Shown: positions 34,549 to 46,168 of the stretch, one piece after another
Position numbering within the stretch: position 1 is the first letter of the stretch
How the letters are laid out: each line of letters begins with the position of its first letter
Origin: Lunularia cruciata
Lineage: Eukaryota > Streptophyta > Marchantiopsida > Lunulariales > Lunulariaceae
Direction: 5' to 3'
Length of the DNA: 64,000 nt
Assembly (NCBI GenBank): GCA_948567375.1
Contig: OX419756.1
Span: forward strand, 57,204,552-57,268,551
The notes under the pieces: model-generated
The model's input: only the letters and a program-made list of their open reading frames with translations
What the model was told of the DNA's origin: nothing
The model's database searches: none
Made by a program: the position numbers and the translations under genes

Positions 34549-37500
34549 TCTGCACTCTCACGCCCCTATTTCGTCCACCCTGTACTTTCACAACCTACTA
34601 AGATCTTCTTCCTGTATTCTCCCGTCGCAAAACTTCTTCCGCCTAGAACAGCGTAAGAAGCCTATCGCCAGTGATCGTTCACCTGGTAACACTGATTTTC
34701 TGTCCCCGCGCTCCTGCTCGGTATGAATCCTGAACTCGACCCGGAGTCTTAGATTGCCGTGGGGCATTTTGCTGCCATACCACCTTCCTGCAAGGCACAA
34801 ATTGTGGAACATGTTCAAAGTATATGCATATGCAGTACCTAAAATCTTAAAATTCCAGCAATTCAAATTCAGCACATTGTGTGATCCCAAGCTCGTGGCT
34901 GCCTCTACCCAATTGTAGAAACGAACGTAGCCGCGTAGGCCAGTCGAATGGATAAGCCGCCTCCGAAAATTCAAAGAAGGATCGGATGGCGTCTGCTTAC
35001 CCTGTAATTATTTCTCTCTTATCAGGTAAAAACCTCAGTACTACCTTTCGATGGAAACAACCTACACTCTAATACTGGCGACCAAAACCGTAATGCGGCC
35101 ACATGCCCCGTCCTCGGACAGCAGAGCATACGACGCACAAATGCATGTCGAAGGTTTACAGCAACATTCATACCCGCATTCAACTAGGGTTTCTCCTCCT
35201 CGTCTACAGACAGCAGTAAGCGATGCCCAAAGTTGGTCACCCCCACCAACAGTTGCTGCTGCTGCCTCTGGTGATACCAGCAGCAGTAGTATGAGCAAAC
35301 ACACCAGCAAACTGATAATGATAAAAGACGGGAAGTATATAATCATTGATCAATCGACCGACCACCTCAAAGGTTCCACTTTCCGCGTGTAGACGGAAAC
35401 GACGACGACGAAGAAGAAGAAGAAGAAAAATAAACCTCAATAGGATTGCGAACCAGCACAAGATCGCAGAAAGGTCTTACCCTCGTCCGTTCCCTCCCTC
35501 GTTTCCTCTCCTGACCTGACCACGTCCTCTTTGCCTACTTCTACTCCTCCCACATATTACATGCTTCCTTCCTTCCCAGATATATTCCTTCCCTCCCCCG
35601 GTCGCTTCTGTTGGTTGCTACGGTAGCTTTGCTTTGCTGCTCAGGATTTCTGTCCCTCCCCCGTCAATCCTAAATTGGGACGATTTCCTCGATCAAATGA
35701 AGGTTCTCTGAGCCTTTCCCCTACCCATTCTAGTCAATCGCAGATTTACTCAACGACCGAAGGGCGATTAATGGGGATATTCCATTATTCGCTAACGTAA
35801 GAATACGGCGGAAATAGGGAAAAACTCCACACATTTGCTTCTAAGAAAAGGCCTGGCGGAACAAAACAAGGAATAATGCGGACGCGCGGCTGACGTGGCT
35901 GAGCTTTCGCGTCATGATAAGGCCAACCCTTCGCGATCTTACCCGGTCCACTCGCTCCTGTCTTCGCCCGGGTTATCACCTCTCCGCTATACTCTCACCG
36001 TTCTTCGCGATATCTGCTTTCACTTTTGCTTTCACCGTACAGACCATCCTCCGTTGTTGGTGATCTGCAATCACCAATTGGTGATAGCCTTTCTTCATTT
36101 CCTGTCCGCAGCCTCCTTTGCTGCTCTCCCTTGCCATGTCGGGTGCCACATCCCCCTTCCCTTGTACGCTGCCACGTGTGTCTCTTTGACCTGGTCCTTC
36201 CTCCCGCTATTACTATCCTCCGACATCTAATAGCCGAGCTTCTGGATATGTACAAGATAGCAAAACTCGTCCATTTAAATTTCCTATCTAATTGAAGTTT
36301 GTGGGTCTTTGTTAAATTTGTTTTGTGCTAAATTAATGGTAAGGGCATGCTAGAGATATAGACGCTGGCAGAATCTTTGTCACACTTTAAGCACCTAGTT
36401 CTACCCCAAGCGAAATTGATCACGATAGCCCCGTGTTGGGGTAAAATAGATTATCATTGTCTTTTGTTCGCATAAAAAAAAAGGTAGAGTGAGATGTTCA
36501 AAGATCATTGTTTCCTCCCGTCTATTATACCCAGAGTAAATTCTAGTTGTCTGCTTTTCCCATCTGTCAAATCATTCCTCAATCCAGACCTGGAATCTAA
36601 AATTGAGAATGAACTTTAAGGGAATCGAACCGTGGTTTTGAACCCAACTGCCATATTATATATCCATCTTGGGTTGATGATGAAAAAGTCAACTTTAAAA
36701 TTCTCTTTGAACCAACTTGATATCATAAGCTAGACCTCATGTTGTACAAGAACCAAAATATGAGAATGAAATGCCTACCAGTAGTTACACATGTTTTCTC
36801 TACATACTTTTAGTACGTATCTTTCTACTTTATTGCAAACATTTCTGGATCATCCCATTCAATTCATGAAATATTCTATTTATGGCAATGTCTACAGTCT
36901 TTCCTACGACCTATGTACTAAACTTTCAATTGATCCCTTGATACTCAAGAGAGTATGCTTGTCCAAGTCCGCCAAGACTTGGATTGACTCCAAACAAACA
37001 AACACCTGGTCTATGCTAAACATCTTCTCGAGTCCTCAACTTTCACAATAGAAACAAAGATGTCCAATCTGTTCGCTTGGGCCCTTTTGTCACGCTGCCA
37101 AGAGTGTAGTAGTTACTTGTGTAGAAAAGTCCAAGCTTTGAAAAAGGAATCTAAGTTCAACAACCTTTATCTTCCATTCAAAATGAACTAGTTGCAAGGA
37201 ACAGAGGAGAACGAAGAAAGAAAAACACGTCTCTGACTACCTTGTTTTGACTGAGGAAAAGAGTAAACGAAACCAAGCAATCAACAAGAAGTGTTTCAGT
37301 CCGATAGCTCGAAGAAGAAGCTGTGGCAGTTGCTGAAAGTATCCCAAATTTTGGTTCTTTGGGAGAAATTCAGGTCGTTTCAGGCACAAAAACTCTGAAG
37401 TTGTGACGTCGTTTCCCTGGTATTCGGATGCGGACGTTCGGTAGGCGGTTTGGAACAGGGGAAGTGGACAAGAACTCTCAGGTTGTGATGTTCTTTCCCC

Positions 37501-37735
37501 GGTATTCGGACCCGGTACCGGGTGGTTTCTAGCATTAGAAGGGGTTCCTTGATACCAAACGGGAGGTTAGGTCAGACACGCGGGGAACCAACTAATGGTC
37601 AGTGGGGTGAAGTATCGATGAATCTGATCTGCATCGAATTGGAATGGTGCAGATGGATTGATCGGAGATTGGGGAGAAAGCAGAGAGAGGGGCGGACTGC
37701 GCGTGCAGATTGATGCTCGAGGAGAAGGAATTGGA
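34549..37735. other. Divergent intergenic region between the NST1-like gene and the small helical gene
   Basis: About 3.2 kb separates two genes that point away from each other, so both promoters and leaders should lie here. CT-rich tracts occur at 35.46-35.65 and 35.95-36.2 kb, and GAC/GAA trinucleotide runs at 35397-35430. 36.3-37.1 kb is AT-rich. A 94-codon minus-strand frame at 35062-35346 is listed separately. No other coding content was recognised. Confidence 0.35.
35062..35346 (-). CDS. Doubtful small secreted cysteine-rich ORF
   Basis: 94 codons that would begin with a hydrophobic stretch shaped like a signal peptide (IIISLLVCLLILLLLV then an Ala-rich region). A Cys-rich part follows (CGYECCCKPSTCIC). 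The opposite strand is also open over the same interval for 113 codons (35051-35392), so at most one of the two can be real. No known peptide family is recognised. Confidence 0.15.
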   Translation of the reverse strand: MIIYFPSFIIISLLVCLLILLLLVSPEAAAATVGGGDQLWASLTAVCRRGGETLVECGYECCCKPSTCICASYALLSEDGACGRITVLVASIRV

Positions 37736-38610
37736 ATGGCATTGAGGAGGTGGGTCGGGTGGGCGCTCGATGTCGTGCGTGTAATGCGAGGCTTGCCCGA
37801 TGAAGACCTTCAACGCCAGTCGAAAGCTATGCACGAACAAATTATTCGTGTAAGTGGTGACTCGTTTTGATCTCGTGACAGAGCCCATTAGAGTTTCTGG
37901 ACTGTGTTTGACTATTGTGTTTGGATCTTGCACTTTCAGCTTCGTAAGCACCGGCTCGCTCAAGAGGAGCTACGCGAGAAAGCAGCTTTGAGTGACATTC
38001 GAAAAATTGTGGAGGAGATGCAAACTCTCGAAAGAAATCTTGTTGAGGCGGTAAGGTTCCATGTTGTCTATGTTGTCTACTTCAATTTTTCAACCTACTT
38101 TACGTTGAAAGATTGCTGCGCTTGATCACCTATTCTCTGAATAGAAGTTTTAGCTGAGGTTCTCCTAAAACCCTGCACGGGTGACTGAGATGAGTCGTTT
38201 GACTGTGATTAAGCTTCTAGAAGTTTATGACTTCCAGCTAGTCTGTACGAGATGTAGGCGCAGTAAAGTGATTTTTTCTTAAGCTGAAGCCAAACTAAAA
38301 TTTTATGACATATTGGCGGAGTTACAAGACCTGGAAGTGAGATCGTTTCATTAATTCATGAGGTTCACCCTTGAATACTATTTCACCGAGGGGCCATTGT
38401 CTTTTTCAGGAGAAAGCAACGAAGGAGTATGTGGATAGCTTAGCTGAACAAGCGAAATCTCAGATGGAAGCAGATCTGACTACTGAGGCGGATGTCCTCA
38501 TAGAGAAGGTGATGCAGCAGAGTCCGGGTTTGGGGGTTATAGTAAAAGCAGAGGAGCCGAAACCGAACGCCGGTGATAGTGGTGGAAGAAAAGGAATTTC
38601 TGGTCCTTAA
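37736..38610 (+). CDS. Small helical protein of unknown function, 3 exons
   Basis: Exons 37736-37849, 37940-38050 and 38410-38610 join in phase 0 with standard GT-AG borders. They give 141 residues ending KGISGP and a TAA stop. I do not recognise the family. The protein is mostly charged helix (for example HRLAQEELREKAALSDIRKI and EKATKEYVDSLAEQAKSQ) and likely a coiled coil. The first 20 residues (MALRRWVGWALDVVRVMRGL) form a basic amphipathic helix that could act as a mitochondrial presequence or membrane-contact helix. The tail is Pro/Gly-rich. It is the only plus-strand gene with good support here. It diverges from the NST1-like gene and converges on the LEA gene. The second intron (359 bp) contains an exon-like stretch at 38284-38336. 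Confidence 0.75.
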
Positions 38611-40935
38611 GCTGCAAATTCGAAATTTGTTGGTAATCTCGAGAAGCTTCCGAATTAGTTAGCAAGAGTGGCACCTTCTGTTCTTGAGTTCCTCTAAGGA
38701 GCGTGAAGCCTGGCTCTCTACTCATCAATCGAGGAAATGCTGGGAGAAAGCAACTCCAACCGGGGGAGTGACCGGATGATGATATGATGATGCGAGATTT
38801 AAGCAGAGCGATTGGTCTTTTATATGCTCCATCCTGCATGAAGGGATAAACCACGATGGCAAAACTTCATCCAAGAGGAATAGTCATGGAAAGGGTGAGG
38901 CCATGTCGATTCTGCTATTGTGGTGATTAGTTGTTTACTGATGGAAAGCTTCTTACTTTCACTGTTTGAAGGACAAATGGAATTTGAGATATCTGGAAGA
39001 GTTCCACCGGGCTCTGGTAGCTGAAGTGTAACATACATTCCCAGTCTCAGAGGAGTAGGATTGGCAAGCTCTGTGGCACAGCACCTTGAGAGCGTTTACC
39101 ACAAAAACACTTATGCGTGCAGACGAGATTTGCCCGTGGAGTTGTTTTGTACCAAAGGAGACAGCAGGTTGTGACCTGAGCTGTGGGAGTTATGTACATG
39201 GAAGAAACGAACAGGACAAGAAACTCAGAACTGGAATGTACACAACGACCTGGTGATGAGTTCAATATCGAAGCTCTTTCAGTACTGCCTCTCATCTTTT
39301 CGTGAAGGATCCTACTGTTCAACTGTTGCCCGAGTCTCATATAATATTCCATTGGTACATAGCTCGCTTATCTTCCTATCTTATAGGAGTCGTTATGTTG
39401 CTTAATTAGCTGAAGACCCGCCGAAACATTTAACAGCTGATTCAACTGTTAAATCCAATCTTGTCGTTCAATTCAGAATGGAACTATTTTTAAACTCAGT
39501 TGACTCTTTTAACCTTTTACCACACAAAAACTTGTGTGCGAAGTACCGGGAACTACTTGTGCGCTGGGATCTCTATGTCTACTTAAATGTTCTTAACCAC
39601 TTTCACAAGAACGTTCTTGTACCAAGGAACTCTGGTAACCAGCTGACTGAATTTGCATATGCATTTGCTACCTTGGAACATAAGCCTGAGGCTAGGTCCT
39701 AACCCTGTGCTTGTGTCCTTACATTTCAGTATCTCAGCAACTGGACAACCAGCACAAGTTCTGAACTGCCTTGAACGGCTGTAAACAAGTCAGGTGGTTG
39801 GATTTTGAAACAATTTGAACCATCTGACCCCTCGCAGAGTTGATATTCCGGTATAAATAACATTTGACTAGGCCCCTCTCACCTCCCAAATCCCCAGATT
39901 GCGAAGACATTTGTTCAGAACCTTTTAAGATGCAAGGACCCACCACTGCCGACAAGTTTGATCAAGATGTGTAAAATTGTATCACCTTGTTACAGGAGAG
40001 TTCAGATCTGAAACTGTGACTAGATTTCATATATTCAACGCGGGAACCCGGAAACTGTAACTAAAATTGCACTTCCGCAGCCATGTTCATAGTGACCGCC
40101 CCGAGTAAGAGTAAGTTATTGGGGGCATAAATAAAGTATGAACTAACGACGTCTAACGAAGCGTAATGAGGCTGATGGCTTTCCACCTCTTACCGCAAAT
40201 GTCGGTAAGAGGCAACAGATGCAATCACCGGCATGATCACAGATATCCTAGTAGTACCAGTATTTTCTTAATCATCATGAAGAACAGCTCATGCCCAATC
40301 ATGCTCTCTATTGCTTTTTTGCCCTCTTTTCATCGAGCAGTTCTCGTCTTTCAGTAAGCTCTACTGAAACACAGTTTGATAAACTGATATAGCTAGCTGC
40401 TAGCTGATAACCTGATTGACATAGCCACTTGAGCTGATTAAGGTTGAATCCAAGCTGCTTGACTACCATCAATTGACATACATGCCAGACTCTTACACCT
40501 GGCTTTCACACTCCAACTCGTATATTGATTATTTTTGCAAGGACTTCACTCAGCGGCTTCTTGCTTCCTTCGCCTCTAACAAGCATATGCTAATTAGCAT
40601 AAAATCAAAAGTTGACTCCAAACAATGCATCAGCATTCTTCTAAGCTTAAGAGAATCTGTCAGTTCTGTTTCTATCCCACACTCGCCGAGTCAAGACGAA
40701 TGGAAACATGGTGCGTTGATAAGCAGGCAGATGACTTGGTTTCAAAATTGAAAGATTTCTAACTTCCACCTCGCATTCCTCGTCGAAAGCAAGGAGAACT
40801 GACTCGTATCTTAGAGTTGATGATCGCCGGTATTCATGGCACAGACACTTGACAACCAATTAAACTTGTGATTAATGAGATGAGTACAAAAGATTTAGAG
40901 TTCCAGGCACCTGCTGCAAGTGGTGGGTTTAGGGT
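38611..40935. other. Convergent intergenic region, nothing recognised
   Basis: This lies between the 3' ends of the small helical gene and the LEA gene, so it holds both 3' untranslated regions. Small inverted repeats are frequent: ATTTAACAG and its complement at 39428-39454, the 14-bp palindrome CAAGAACGTTCTTG at 39606-39619, and TGCATATGCA near 39653. No gene was recognised. Confidence 0.35.
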
Positions 40936-41751
40936 TTATGTGCTCCTTATGTCCCCAGTAAGGTTAGTTGAAGGAACGATAGTCTGAGGCACTAAAGTCG
41001 TATTTCCTGCACTTATCTTTGGCTGTGTCGGATTCTCTGTGGGCATGTCTAAATCTGCAGGAGTTGGGCAGTCACCAATTGGCGCGTTCCTCTTATGGTG
41101 TATTTCATTATGTCTCCCTGCACTGTGTTCTTCCAGCTTCCTGTCCTTGATTTTCTCAGCAGCCTTTTCCTTCTCCAGTTTCTCCTGCGTCGCTTCTTCT
41201 TTGCCTGCATCATCATTCGCCTTCATCTTTTGAACCTGCGAATCACCAGTCAAGCCGAATTACAGTTTTAGCATCAAAGATAGTAACATGAATCTGCTTG
41301 AATTCTCTGGCATTGTCTCCGCTTTCCTACTTTCAGTACAATCTACACAAGTGTTCTTATCATGTCAGATTGTTTACGTCTTGTGGTTTGCTTTTAAAAG
41401 ACCGAATTTCGGAAGAGGAAATTCCCGTCAGTTAAAAATCCTTTCCTCCACTCACTATTGAGTCTTTCCAGGCGAGAAATAAACAGTACAGCTGTTGGCG
41501 AGGTGAATTACAACGTCGTAAACTTTTTTCTAGCATTCAAGAATTGCTTTCAGAAACCAGATCAAAGAAAAGATCAGACCACCAACTTGTCAGCAATCCC
41601 TGAATTCACAGGGTTGGTGGTATGGGGAACGAATTAAAATTACCTTCTCCTCAGCCACGGCCTTGGTTTTGTCCTTCTTCTCTTCCACGGTAGCGGATCC
41701 ATCCGCAACCGTCTGCTTCACCATCGATGCCATATTCTTGGCAGCTTGCAT
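40936..41751 (-). CDS. LEA protein, LEA_1 family (group 4, D-113 type)
   Basis: Late embryogenesis abundant proteins of this class are disordered, very hydrophilic desiccation protectants. Two exons join in phase: 41751-41644 and 41235-40936 (stop TAA), giving 135 residues. The N-terminus MQAAKNMASMVKQTVADG, the KTKAVAEEKVQKMKA stretch and the following Glu/Lys-rich helix (EEATQEKLEKEKAAEKIKD, then HNEIHHKRNAP) follow the LEA_1 pattern: MQ-A-K start, TKA-x-x-x-EK, and a short His-containing end. After about residue 88 the protein continues with a Pro/Thr/Asn-rich tail of about 48 residues that I do not recognise as conserved. Cys is nearly absent. Its upstream region carries ABA-response elements (41982-42093), consistent with drought or ABA induction. 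Cytosolic location is expected, as no targeting peptide is seen. Confidence 0.85.
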
Positions 41752-41981
41752 GATTGCTTCTCGTAAGTACCTGTATGTTCTAATTAAAATTCTCGCGAAG
41801 CTTGGATTGCTGTTCTCAAATATCGACGACTAAGTTGTCAACACATCTAGCGCAAGAAATGCTCAAAATCTGATCGCGCACCACAATTGATGTAGTAACA
41901 ACTGGAAGAGGAAGCGGTGAAATTTTCTCCCCGGACATCCCAACGAGCAGTCGAAGATCACCAGCTATGGACGAAACAGCA

Positions 41982-42093
41982 ACGTGGCTCTAGCTGGACT
42001 CTGTTCCCGTAGTCAGAATTCGTCCTGGACAATTCGCCGCAGTTGCCACGTTACGTTTCTTGGGCTTGCCACTTGGCATATTGGCCGCGTGGC
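41982..42093 (-). promoter_or_regulatory. ABRE cluster upstream of the LEA gene
   Basis: ACGTGGC, an exact ABA-response element, occurs at 41982-41988 on the plus strand and again as its complement GCCACGT at 42045-42051. A related GCCGCGTGGC lies at 42084-42093 and resembles a coupling element. These sites are about 230-340 bp upstream of the LEA start codon. ABRE pairs of this type recruit ABF/AREB bZIP factors. Two copies, or one copy plus a coupling element, are normally needed for ABA response. Confidence 0.6.
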
Positions 42094-43022
42094 GCTATTA
42101 GAAATGCTAAAACTACATAATTTAATAGAATTCAGCGCCTATAGGGACATGTCATAAGACGCATGGAAAATGAAAGTACATTAGAGAATAATAAGAAGAT
42201 GGATGGCATTCGACCACTCTTAACAATAATGCAGTTCTTCAAGTTGTCTTCGAAACATTTAAAGTTCTTCAAGGGAAAAGAGTTTGTATTTTGGTCAGCA
42301 TTCTGCGTCTTCACACAGTAAGCATAGTCAATTTCATGATGCCCGGAGGGGCATAGTAATTGCTAGAAAGTGGGGAGAACAAATTATTTGCTGTGCTGTG
42401 TCCGCCATCCGATACCAGAGTAGGTCACAACCGCTATAGCTATTTTATTTTAGTGTGTATCAAATGCATTCTAAAATAACCAAACATAAAAGATGGATAA
42501 AATTTACGATACATTTTAAAATAAAATAAAATAAAATAAAAAGGAAATTCTCCATAGTGAAAAAGGGGGGAATTTATCATATATGGGCATAGAAATTTAA
42601 AATATTTACAAATAAGTTAGAGACACTCTTTCCAAAACTATTTACATATAGGGGTACACTTAGAGCAATAACTATATAGTGTGAGCATGATGGTCATATG
42701 TTTGGCTATTATGCCCTTTTTCTCTGCACTTGCCACAGTAAAGTTGATCTTCCATAATTTGGAATTGCATGCACAATGGACTAAGTACTTATGCATGAGC
42801 TTTTGAACATCAAAAACAAGGGGCTTCACAAACTCTGCTATATTGTGTCTGCATACTCAAGATGCATTTGTAAATGTCAAGCAAGTTGTATCATGTGTAG
42901 AAAATGAAACAAAGTGCAATATAGCATCCTTTTAAAGGTGGATTGACACTCAAAAGTTGCACGCATTTGATTCCAATAAGCTTGCTTCCTCATGCTTGGA
43001 CTCTACTTCACTATTATTGTTG

Positions 43023-43092
<70 letters not shown>

Positions 43093-44574
43093 CCAATGGA
43101 AAGGTGATAGTACAACAAGGCCCAAACAAGTGCAAAAGGAACAAAGAACACAAGGCCTAAAAGTCCCATGTGGCAAACAAAAAGGCACGTCACAATAGGG
43201 CCCAAGGTACATAGGGAAAAAGCAGGCCAACAATAAGCAACAAAGAAACTAGAGAGTGTAATATACTATTGAATTGTGTGGTAGAGATCCTCCAATGGTA
43301 TATTTTGGTAATAGTAGAGGTTGGCATAGCAATGTTGGGTGTGCTTATAGCATATACCCATGGATGTAGACCCAAAGCCTAAGCGCATAGCAAAGTGACT
43401 TCAATTCATTGTTGATAATAGGATGTGAGCATGGTTGGAGAGACTGCCGATGCCCCTCTCCTTTGCAAAGAACCTCAGGCTGGATCCTTGAGATTATCAT
43501 CAAAATGGTTATGTAGATGTACAAAAATCTCAATTGCTAGAGTGACAATATCACAAATTGCATCATGGACTCTTGTGTACAACATAAAACATAACAACAC
43601 AACACACATGCACAATATAAAAAAATGTATTCCTTGTATGTCGTATTTTGAACCACATGCGCTTTGCAACCAAAAGGTATATGAAAGTTGGATGTGGGAG
43701 AGCCAACCTCAGTCATAGTGTTTGTAGTTAACTCCTCAGAAGTAAAATAGAAGTCATCATCAAGGGTGAAGGCTAGAGCCAAGCTCTAGAGTCTTTCCGC
43801 CCTTAAGAGAGGATCCTAGCTCTATCATGTAGAGTTGCATCAATAAGGATGCTAGTAAGTGTGTGAGTGTGCATGCATTCATCTAAATTTGTTTGGAGCT
43901 TCTTAGAGTCTAAGGAGACAAAGTCAATAAACTCAAGGAGTGACAAGCATCTAGGGTTTTGCAATAAATTACAAGCCAATCAAAGATATGCTTGGAAGTC
44001 ATAAGAGCTTGAATCCATTGTCGTGATAGGTCCCAATAGGAATGGATGACCTTGATATAAGAACCTATCTACTAAACGATGGACCACTAGATCCAAGCAC
44101 TGATATATGTTGCTAGTGGTGTGGTCTCTTGCACTATGAGGCCATATATGCCCATGATTGTAAGAAGAGCTAACTATCACCTATGCCACTCATTTGATAG
44201 TTGTGGGAGCATGCATGACCTTAATAGAGTGGAGAAAGTATGGTGGACAGTACTATCAAACATCTATAAATGTTGCAATAGTGCTTTTGTAGGTAAGAAA
44301 GTCCATGCTAAAATTTGAGGCCCAAGGGAGGAAACACAAAATAAGAATGGAGTAGGCCACCTAGGTATTCCCCAACTTAGAGAAGAGGTGAGCACGTGCT
44401 ATAGACCATACTAAGGTATATGATATAAACAAACTACAAAAATCCTTGTCACAAAGGAGAGCCCAAAATTTTCAAACCATCGACGTGGAACTAGAATCTT
44501 GGTGGGAAATAAGAGAGAATGAGGACCATGCAAGAGCTCTAGAGCTTGCATTTATGAGTTTGGACTTGTAAATC
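42094..44574. other. AT-rich transposon-derived flank
   Basis: The gene-bearing part ends near 42.1 kb and composition turns AT-rich. A TAAAA pentamer run lies at about 42516-42541 and a TA microsatellite at 43025-43088. The last part (about 44570-44400) reads on the minus strand a decayed continuation of the LINE-type reverse transcriptase found beyond the solo LTR (phrase VDGLKILGSPL). Otherwise no domain is legible. Confidence 0.4.
43025..43088. repeat. (TA)n microsatellite
   Basis: About 32 uninterrupted TA units. Ile-Tyr frames across it on both strands are artefacts. Confidence 0.97.
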
Positions 44575-44579
44575 CAAGG

Positions 44580-45019
44580 TGTAAAAGACCGAGGAGAGAA
44601 ATACTAGAATGGAAGATCAAAGTGAAAGATCGCATTGAGACTCTTGAATGAAGAAACTCTAAATGCCTAAAATGAGCCTAGGCTTGGTATTTATAGGGAA
44701 CATACAAGGCTCTTGAGAAGCTTCTTAGGAAGCCTTCTAAAGCTGCTTTCTTAGATAGCAAGCCAAGCTAACCAAGAAGCTTCTCAAGAAATTTTCTTCT
44801 AGAAGCTACCTACTTGGCTTGCAAGCTAAGCTAGTCAGGAAGCTTTCCAAGAAGCTTCCTTCTAGAAGTTTCCACTTTGCATGCATATTACCCAATACTT
44901 GGAAGGTACCAAGTAGCTTCTTAGATGTTTCTAGAATATTCTTATAATTCTTGGCTAATTTGGCATACTTGCTACTTCATTAGTCTTGACTAACTTGTTG
45001 GTAAACTCATATTGTTACA
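44580..45019 (-). repeat. Solo LTR of the chromovirus family
   Basis: 440 bp, colinear with the two LTRs of the full element at 46.2-51.8 kb. In minus orientation it starts TGTAACAATATGAG and ends CTTTTACA. Flanks are CAAGG (44575-44579) and CAAGT (45020-45024), a 5-bp target duplication with one mismatch. No internal sequence remains, so it most likely arose by LTR-LTR recombination. A canonical TATAAATA box is present on the minus strand (44688-44695). GAA/TTC palindromes lie upstream of it, as in the other LTRs but more gapped. Confidence 0.9.
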
Positions 45020-45024
45020 CAAGT

Positions 45025-46168
45025 CCTCTAAGCTAAGTATGAAAGTAAAAATTGCTTTAGTGATATATTCAAAAGTGCCCAATATATGAGAGCCATTCTA
45101 GATGGATGGGAAATAATAAGACAAAAAGTTGTTGCAACTTGTCATAAAGTTCTATAATATGCTATGGCAAAGAGATGCGCCCTAAGGGAACCTCTTGTTG
45201 TGTGCTCCTAATTGATGTCATGAGAACTCTCTTGGTGGTCATGTAGCTATACAATAGAGGTGTCTCAATCCCATAGAAAGCACATACAAACAAGATCAAA
45301 GAGGAGATTTGATCAATAGCTAAGCATAGGGTGTGAAACAATGCTAGACAAGAGATGGTATTGAAGGCATAATATACATCAACTTGGACCACCATCCAAT
45401 AAGGATGAATGTGCAGGGATGCTCAAAGGCTTGAAATAATTGTCTCACATCCCCTGAAGTAGCCATAGCAATTTGATAGAGAGACTAGAAGGAAGAAAAA
45501 GATTGTCGCAATACAAGCAAATAGTACCAAAAACCAAATCCAAAAACACATCCACAATGGTAATGGAGAGCACAATTGAGGTGTCCTTTGCAAGAGCAAG
45601 AAGAGAAGAAGCTCCAGCCAGATGAGATGCTCCAAGGTGCACATGATCAAAGACAATGCACTGATAGAAAGCAAAAAGAAGAGGAAAACCCAAATCTAGT
45701 GCATCTAAAGAGAGGCAATCCTAAAACTGCTCAAAAACTAACCCTTATGGCCCACCTATTGAGAAGCGTGGAAATAGAGAAGAGCATGAGCAAAGCAAGA
45801 CTTTGTTAGTTTTAACTTCTCATATGGCTAATAATAATGGAAGAAGAAAAAAAGTTCTCTGTTTGTAGGAGGATGAAGAATCTATAAGTCTAATAAGGTG
45901 TTGGAGGATAAGAGTGTAGGTTGGGAGTGTGAGAGCACTTGGGCTATCCGTATGTACTCCCCAACTTGACCTAACATCAAGGAGCAATTGAAGCAACAAT
46001 ACTTTGGAAGTAAGGTATAGGGTTGTAAAGACTCTGCAATCCGCTTAGCTATAACTTGGATCGTAATGGTGTACTCCTCTTAGAGGGCTACCCAATCACC
46101 TCTTAAGAACCTATGAATCCTAGAGGGAATCTCTTGATGTGAAAGCACCTTCATGGGCTAGAATGAGT
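45025..46168 (-). mobile_element. LINE-type reverse transcriptase remnant
   Basis: Minus-strand frames with scattered stops encode part of a non-LTR-type reverse transcriptase. From 46140 down they read HQEIPSRIHRFLRGDWVAL and, later, a TLL-S-NTLL segment with HPP. From 45395 they read VVQVDVYYAFNTIS, then FVCAFYGIETPLLYS and TQQEVPLG. These correspond to the fingers-palm blocks of the family (VQVD-x-x-x-AFNTIS and the GTRQGDPLG motif). The expected catalytic ADD block, downstream near 45.1 kb, is frame-shifted and not readable. The element is interrupted on its right by the Ty3/gypsy insertion at 46169 and on its left by the solo LTR at 44580. It is therefore older than both, and clearly inactive. 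Confidence 0.55.

Noticed and set aside
36621-36631. GGAATCGAACC, the complement of a tRNA B-box (GGTTCGATTCC)
   Set aside because: No A-box at the right distance and no cloverleaf could be drawn on either strand, so no tRNA gene is called.
42950-43233. Ile-Tyr repeat frames on both strands
   Set aside because: They are artefacts of the TA microsatellite at 43025-43088.
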